DNA from: Methanobacterium sp.
GTDB taxonomy: Archaea > Methanobacteriota > Methanobacteria > Methanobacteriales > Methanobacteriaceae
NCBI GenBank assembly: GCA_028682985.1
Contig: JAJRAE010000172.1
Span: 1-9,216 of the forward strand
Reading direction: 5' to 3'
Length of the DNA: 9,216 nucleotides
In this document: in pieces, positions 6,577 to 9,216 of the stretch
Position numbering within the stretch: the stretch's first letter is position 1
How the letters are laid out: the number at the start of each line of letters is the position of its first letter
The notes under the pieces: model-generated
The model's database searches: none
Told to the model about the DNA's origin: nothing
The model's input: only the letters and a program-made list of their open reading frames with translations
Position numbers and translations under genes: made by a program

Positions 6577-8607
6577 TTATATATTTTTCAGCTTATTTAT
6601 CTCTGATTTAAAGCAATGATGGACATTCTCTGCACCAATCAGTCCCTCAACTATGTTCCAATCAATGGGATGTAAAATAAAGGGATGGGACTGCTCGCCT
6701 CCCAGACCTCCGTGGCTTCCTACCAGTTCTTCAAAGGCAGCCACTTCATTATTTTCAGGGTCGTAAAGGCTTATAGCAAGAATGTCAGGGGTATATTTAA
6801 ATCCATTGGTTCTTTTAAGGTGTTCAGCTGCATTTGGACCGAAATCTGCCAGTGGATTGTTTCCTTCTATATGGTCATTTTCCAGATAATAAGTGCCATC
6901 TTTTCCAATAACCAGGGGGCCATGTTTGTCTGATTTAGTGAGAATAAAGCCAATACCCTCATGTTTAGCCATACCAGGAACTAGATCTGGATATAAATGA
7001 TTCATCTCTTCAAAGGTCAATCTGTGCTGGTGTTGAGTTAAATAGATCAAACCCATATTTCCAGATGCAAGAACCATTATATCGGACTCTTTTTGTTTGT
7101 TCCCAACCTTTTGGTCATTTTTTTCATCTGGACGATATTTCTGAATGTAATCAGTGACATTATCGGCTGTGTTATTGTACAAGTTTTTAAAACGACCCAT
7201 TGGTGCTTTGAAAGCAACTGAGAAATGATCACCAGTGCTGGGTGAAATATCTGCAAATATCTCAGCATCAGGCAAGAGATTTTTCACCATATCTTCCAGC
7301 GAATACCCATATCGCTGTTTAAAAGTGGCGCCGTTGGTTTGGCCATGATCAGAATGAACAATCAGTTCATAGTCTCGATGGGATAGATGTGAGGCCATTT
7401 CAACCCGATGGAACTGTTTATCAATATTTCTAAGAGCGTAAAAAGCATCTTCATCCCGGGTACCGGAATGGTGGGCTATCTCATCGTAACCCAAATAGGT
7501 GACGTAATTAACATCAATTTCACCCTTTAGAATATCACCCATAAGTGCAAGTGTAGTTATTTCCCTTAAAAAAACGTTGGCACCTGCCCTGACAAAGGGA
7601 TAGAAAATACCCCGGAATATGCGGGGCTTAATATTTCGTATGTAGTGTATCAACTGGGAGTTGTAATCTAAAAGAGCATCCCAGAATATTAGACTTACAA
7701 TGCGGCTGAAGTTGGAGGAATTAGAAAAAACATACTCCCAGGCTTTATTGTAAAACTTACCAGTGTCCTTTAGTTGACTGAAGGTAAATATAACATCTTT
7801 AGCATCACCTGAGAACAAGTTGGACCGGCTAGCCCCTCTTTCCGAGAGGAGACCTTTGCCATCAGATATTCTCTCCTCCACCACAGGAGCGTCACTTAAT
7901 CCAGTGGAAACCATGAATTTGTTATCATTCTCCTTTTCCACCCACCTGAAAGCCACAATATCCTCATTGTTACCATGAAGTATCCCTGCCTGGCTGGCGC
8001 TGGTCTGACTGGAAAGATCGGTTTCCCATCCAGTAACCTTATGGCTTCCCTGTTCAATCCATCTTTTCAGGGTGGGCATATCACCCCTCTCCAGGGCTTC
8101 CATTAAAATATTCCGGGCCAGACCATCTATCTCCATAAAGATTACCCCGGGTGTGTCTTTAATTTTTTTCTTGTCCATTTTTTTAACGGTTTTACGGATG
8201 CTGCGGTACCAGGCAGCGTCATCATCTATAGTTACCAGACCAATAAGTAGAGTGGTGATAGCAGACATGGCTATTGGTGTTAAAATAATTGCAGCTCCCT
8301 CTATGGTTATTCCATCAACAAATTCTGTGGCTAACCAGATTAACCCGCCATTTACCAGCAAAGAACCCACACCCACCGTTAAAACCATGAATGGAAGTAG
8401 TATACGTGATAGAATAGGCCAGAATAAGGCATTAAAAATACCAACAATAGCTGCCGCAACAAAAGCTGCCTCCCAACTATTTAGAGTTAAACCCACAGAA
8501 AAATAGGCAATGGATAGAAAACCAAGAGCAGTACCTATCCATAAAATAAAAGTCCTCCAAACCCAGTAAAAACGGGATTTATAATATAATGTATCGTAGT
8601 TTTCCAT
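6577..8607 (-). CDS. Membrane protein: four-helix holin-like domain fused to alkaline-phosphatase-superfamily phosphohydrolase
   Basis: This protein has 676 residues from the ATG at 8607. The N-terminus has four hydrophobic segments (about 17-42, 45-66, 70-93, 102-126) resembling the mycobacterial-type 4-TMS holin superfamily IV domain. A lysine-rich linker near 138-152 leads to an alkaline-phosphatase/phosphodiesterase fold. Probable metal and catalytic residues are D161 (MEIDGL), T202 as nucleophile (SSQTSASQAG), D375 and H379 (GYDEIAHH), D420 and H421 (HSDHG), and H641 (EQSHPF). They are assigned by motif likeness, not alignment. As far as I recall, bacterial proteins such as actinobacterial ones share this architecture and the WETDLSSQT...SNEDI..FRW block. 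The substrate is unknown; a phospholipid head group, cell-surface phosphodiester or nucleotide are possibilities. Despite the domain name nothing suggests phage lysis. A GTG at 8619 adds 4 residues, but I prefer the ATG, where GTGA sits 8 bases upstream. The gene appears to be its own transcript. Confidence 0.82.
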   Translation of the reverse strand: MENYDTLYYKSRFYWVWRTFILWIGTALGFLSIAYFSVGLTLNSWEAAFVAAAIVGIFNALFWPILSRILLPFMVLTVGVGSLLVNGGLIWLATEFVDGITIEGAAIILTPIAMSAITTLLIGLVTIDDDAAWYRSIRKTVKKMDKKKIKDTPGVIFMEIDGLARNILMEALERGDMPTLKRWIEQGSHKVTGWETDLSSQTSASQAGILHGNNEDIVAFRWVEKENDNKFMVSTGLSDAPVVEERISDGKGLLSERGASRSNLFSGDAKDVIFTFSQLKDTGKFYNKAWEYVFSNSSNFSRIVSLIFWDALLDYNSQLIHYIRNIKPRIFRGIFYPFVRAGANVFLREITTLALMGDILKGEIDVNYVTYLGYDEIAHHSGTRDEDAFYALRNIDKQFHRVEMASHLSHRDYELIVHSDHGQTNGATFKQRYGYSLEDMVKNLLPDAEIFADISPSTGDHFSVAFKAPMGRFKNLYNNTADNVTDYIQKYRPDEKNDQKVGNKQKESDIMVLASGNMGLIYLTQHQHRLTFEEMNHLYPDLVPGMAKHEGIGFILTKSDKHGPLVIGKDGTYYLENDHIEGNNPLADFGPNAAEHLKRTNGFKYTPDILAISLYDPENNEVAAFEELVGSHGGLGGEQSHPFILHPIDWNIVEGLIGAENVHHCFKSEINKLKNI

Positions 8608-8663
8608 TAAACCGCTCACTCATTAGGATAAGAAACAATCTTTGGATTGAAAGCTAAATGAAG

Positions 8664-8673
8664 ATATAAAAAT
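8664..8673 (-). promoter_or_regulatory. TATA box of the membrane phosphohydrolase gene
   Basis: ATTTTTATAT on the minus strand predicts a start near 8643 and a leader of about 36 bases to the ATG at 8607. Its T5 run, about 20 bases after the ThiF-family stop, might also help end the upstream transcript. Confidence 0.4.
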
Positions 8674-8692
8674 CTCACAGATGTTCTTAATC

Positions 8693-9216
8693 TTAGATTT
8701 GATAATTAACAGTATAAAAAGGTTCTTTTTTTAGAAGATCGAACATCAAAACATCAGGCGACTTTATAACATTAGATTTACCTGTGAGAATTTTGACAGC
8801 TTCAAAGGACTGTAAACAGCCTACAATATTAGGCGCCGGACCGATGACAGGTGGGGGATTCAAATTCAACTTACCAATACGATTAATCATTTCCTCTGTT
8901 AAATCCTGGTTACATGATGGTAATTTAAATAACTCCTCATATTGGGGGGTTTTTGATGTGAAAGTGGTTATCTGACCCATTGTACCATGAACCGCACCAT
9001 GAATAAATGGCATGTTTAATTGATAGGCCACTCTACAAACCAAGATCCGAGAGATAAGGTTGTCCAGGGCATCAACTACTACTTCACAATCCCTTAATAA
9101 TCCATCAACGTTGTCAACATTTAATTCTCCATATGTTGCTTCGACATCTATTTGTGGGTTGATGGAGAGTAATCTTTCCTTACTTGAGAGAACCTTTGAT
9201 TTTCCAATATTTTCAG
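8693..9216 (-). CDS. ThiF/MoeB/HesA-family adenylating enzyme (partial, N-terminus beyond window)
   Basis: This is the C-terminal 174 residues of an E1-like enzyme that adenylates the C-terminal glycine of a ubiquitin-like sulfur carrier (ThiS, MoaD or archaeal SAMP). The frame is open to the right edge, so the N-terminal Gly-rich nucleotide loop lies outside. Visible family motifs are IGKSKV, SINPQIDVEA, VVVDALDNLISR (the DALDN aspartate is the usual Mg-ATP residue), MPFIHGAVHGTMGQI and the closing IVGCLQSFEAVKILTG. The zinc-binding CxxC pairs common in MoeB and ThiF are not seen: only two isolated cysteines occur after the HGAV block. The protein ends soon after the E1 fold with no rhodanese domain. 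Tungstate/molybdate uptake genes elsewhere in the window make a molybdopterin role attractive, but thiamine or tRNA thiolation roles are equally possible. The TTG at 9043 is internal, not the start. Confidence 0.88.
   Translation of the reverse strand, partial: ENIGKSKVLSSKERLLSINPQIDVEATYGELNVDNVDGLLRDCEVVVDALDNLISRILVCRVAYQLNMPFIHGAVHGTMGQITTFTSKTPQYEELFKLPSCNQDLTEEMINRIGKLNLNPPPVIGPAPNIVGCLQSFEAVKILTGKSNVIKSPDVLMFDLLKKEPFYTVNYQI

Noticed and set aside
6577..8607. Phage or lysis function suggested by the holin-like domain
   Set aside because: No neighbouring phage genes exist, and the fused phosphohydrolase domain fits a chromosomal envelope enzyme better.
8693..9043. Reading the ThiF-family gene as a complete 116-residue protein starting at the TTG at 9043
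   Set aside because: The same frame stays open to the right edge and the added residues carry family motifs (SINPQIDVEA, VVVDALDN), so the gene is truncated by the window, not short.

Overview
The window reads as a dense, AT-rich stretch of a hydrogenotrophic methanogen chromosome, most likely Methanobacteriales and probably Methanobacterium. This rests on protein families rather than a marker gene. It holds NrpR, the nitrogen repressor of methanogens, an FmdE-family protein linked to formylmethanofuran dehydrogenase, a WtpA-type tungstate/molybdate binding protein, and archaeal promoters with TATA boxes and oligo-T ends. I see no RNA genes, mobile elements, CRISPR arrays or gene-free stretches over 300 bases. 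All genes lie on the minus strand except trmO.

Left part (1-2724): a tungstate/molybdate ABC importer. The permease gene wtpB runs off the left edge and its start is at 661. wtpA, the extracellular oxyanion binding protein, precedes it, with a perfect stem-loop between the two genes and a TATA box flanked by an inverted repeat upstream. Next comes an FmdE-family gene with a C-terminal zinc ribbon. Mo or W is the metal of formylmethanofuran dehydrogenase, so transporter and FmdE-like protein plausibly belong to the same metal/CO2-reduction theme.

Middle (2725-6576): trmO, a tRNA methyltransferase family gene, is the only plus-strand gene and is divergent from the FmdE-like gene. Then comes the nitrogen control pair: nrpR (winged helix plus two NrpR regulatory domains) directly downstream of glnA (glutamine synthetase, type I-alpha). 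The glnA promoter carries an exact GGAA-N6-TTCC site between its TATA box and its ribosome binding site. This matches the known NrpR operator, so the repressor and a probable target site are both in the window.

Right part (6577-9216): a membrane protein fusing a four-helix holin-like domain to an alkaline-phosphatase-superfamily hydrolase, then the C-terminal part of a ThiF/MoeB/HesA-family adenylating enzyme cut by the right edge.

I did not find a clearly undescribed multi-gene system. The points most worth following are the NrpR operator, the altered zinc motif of the FmdE-like protein, the putative control elements around wtpA, and the membrane phosphohydrolase of unknown substrate.
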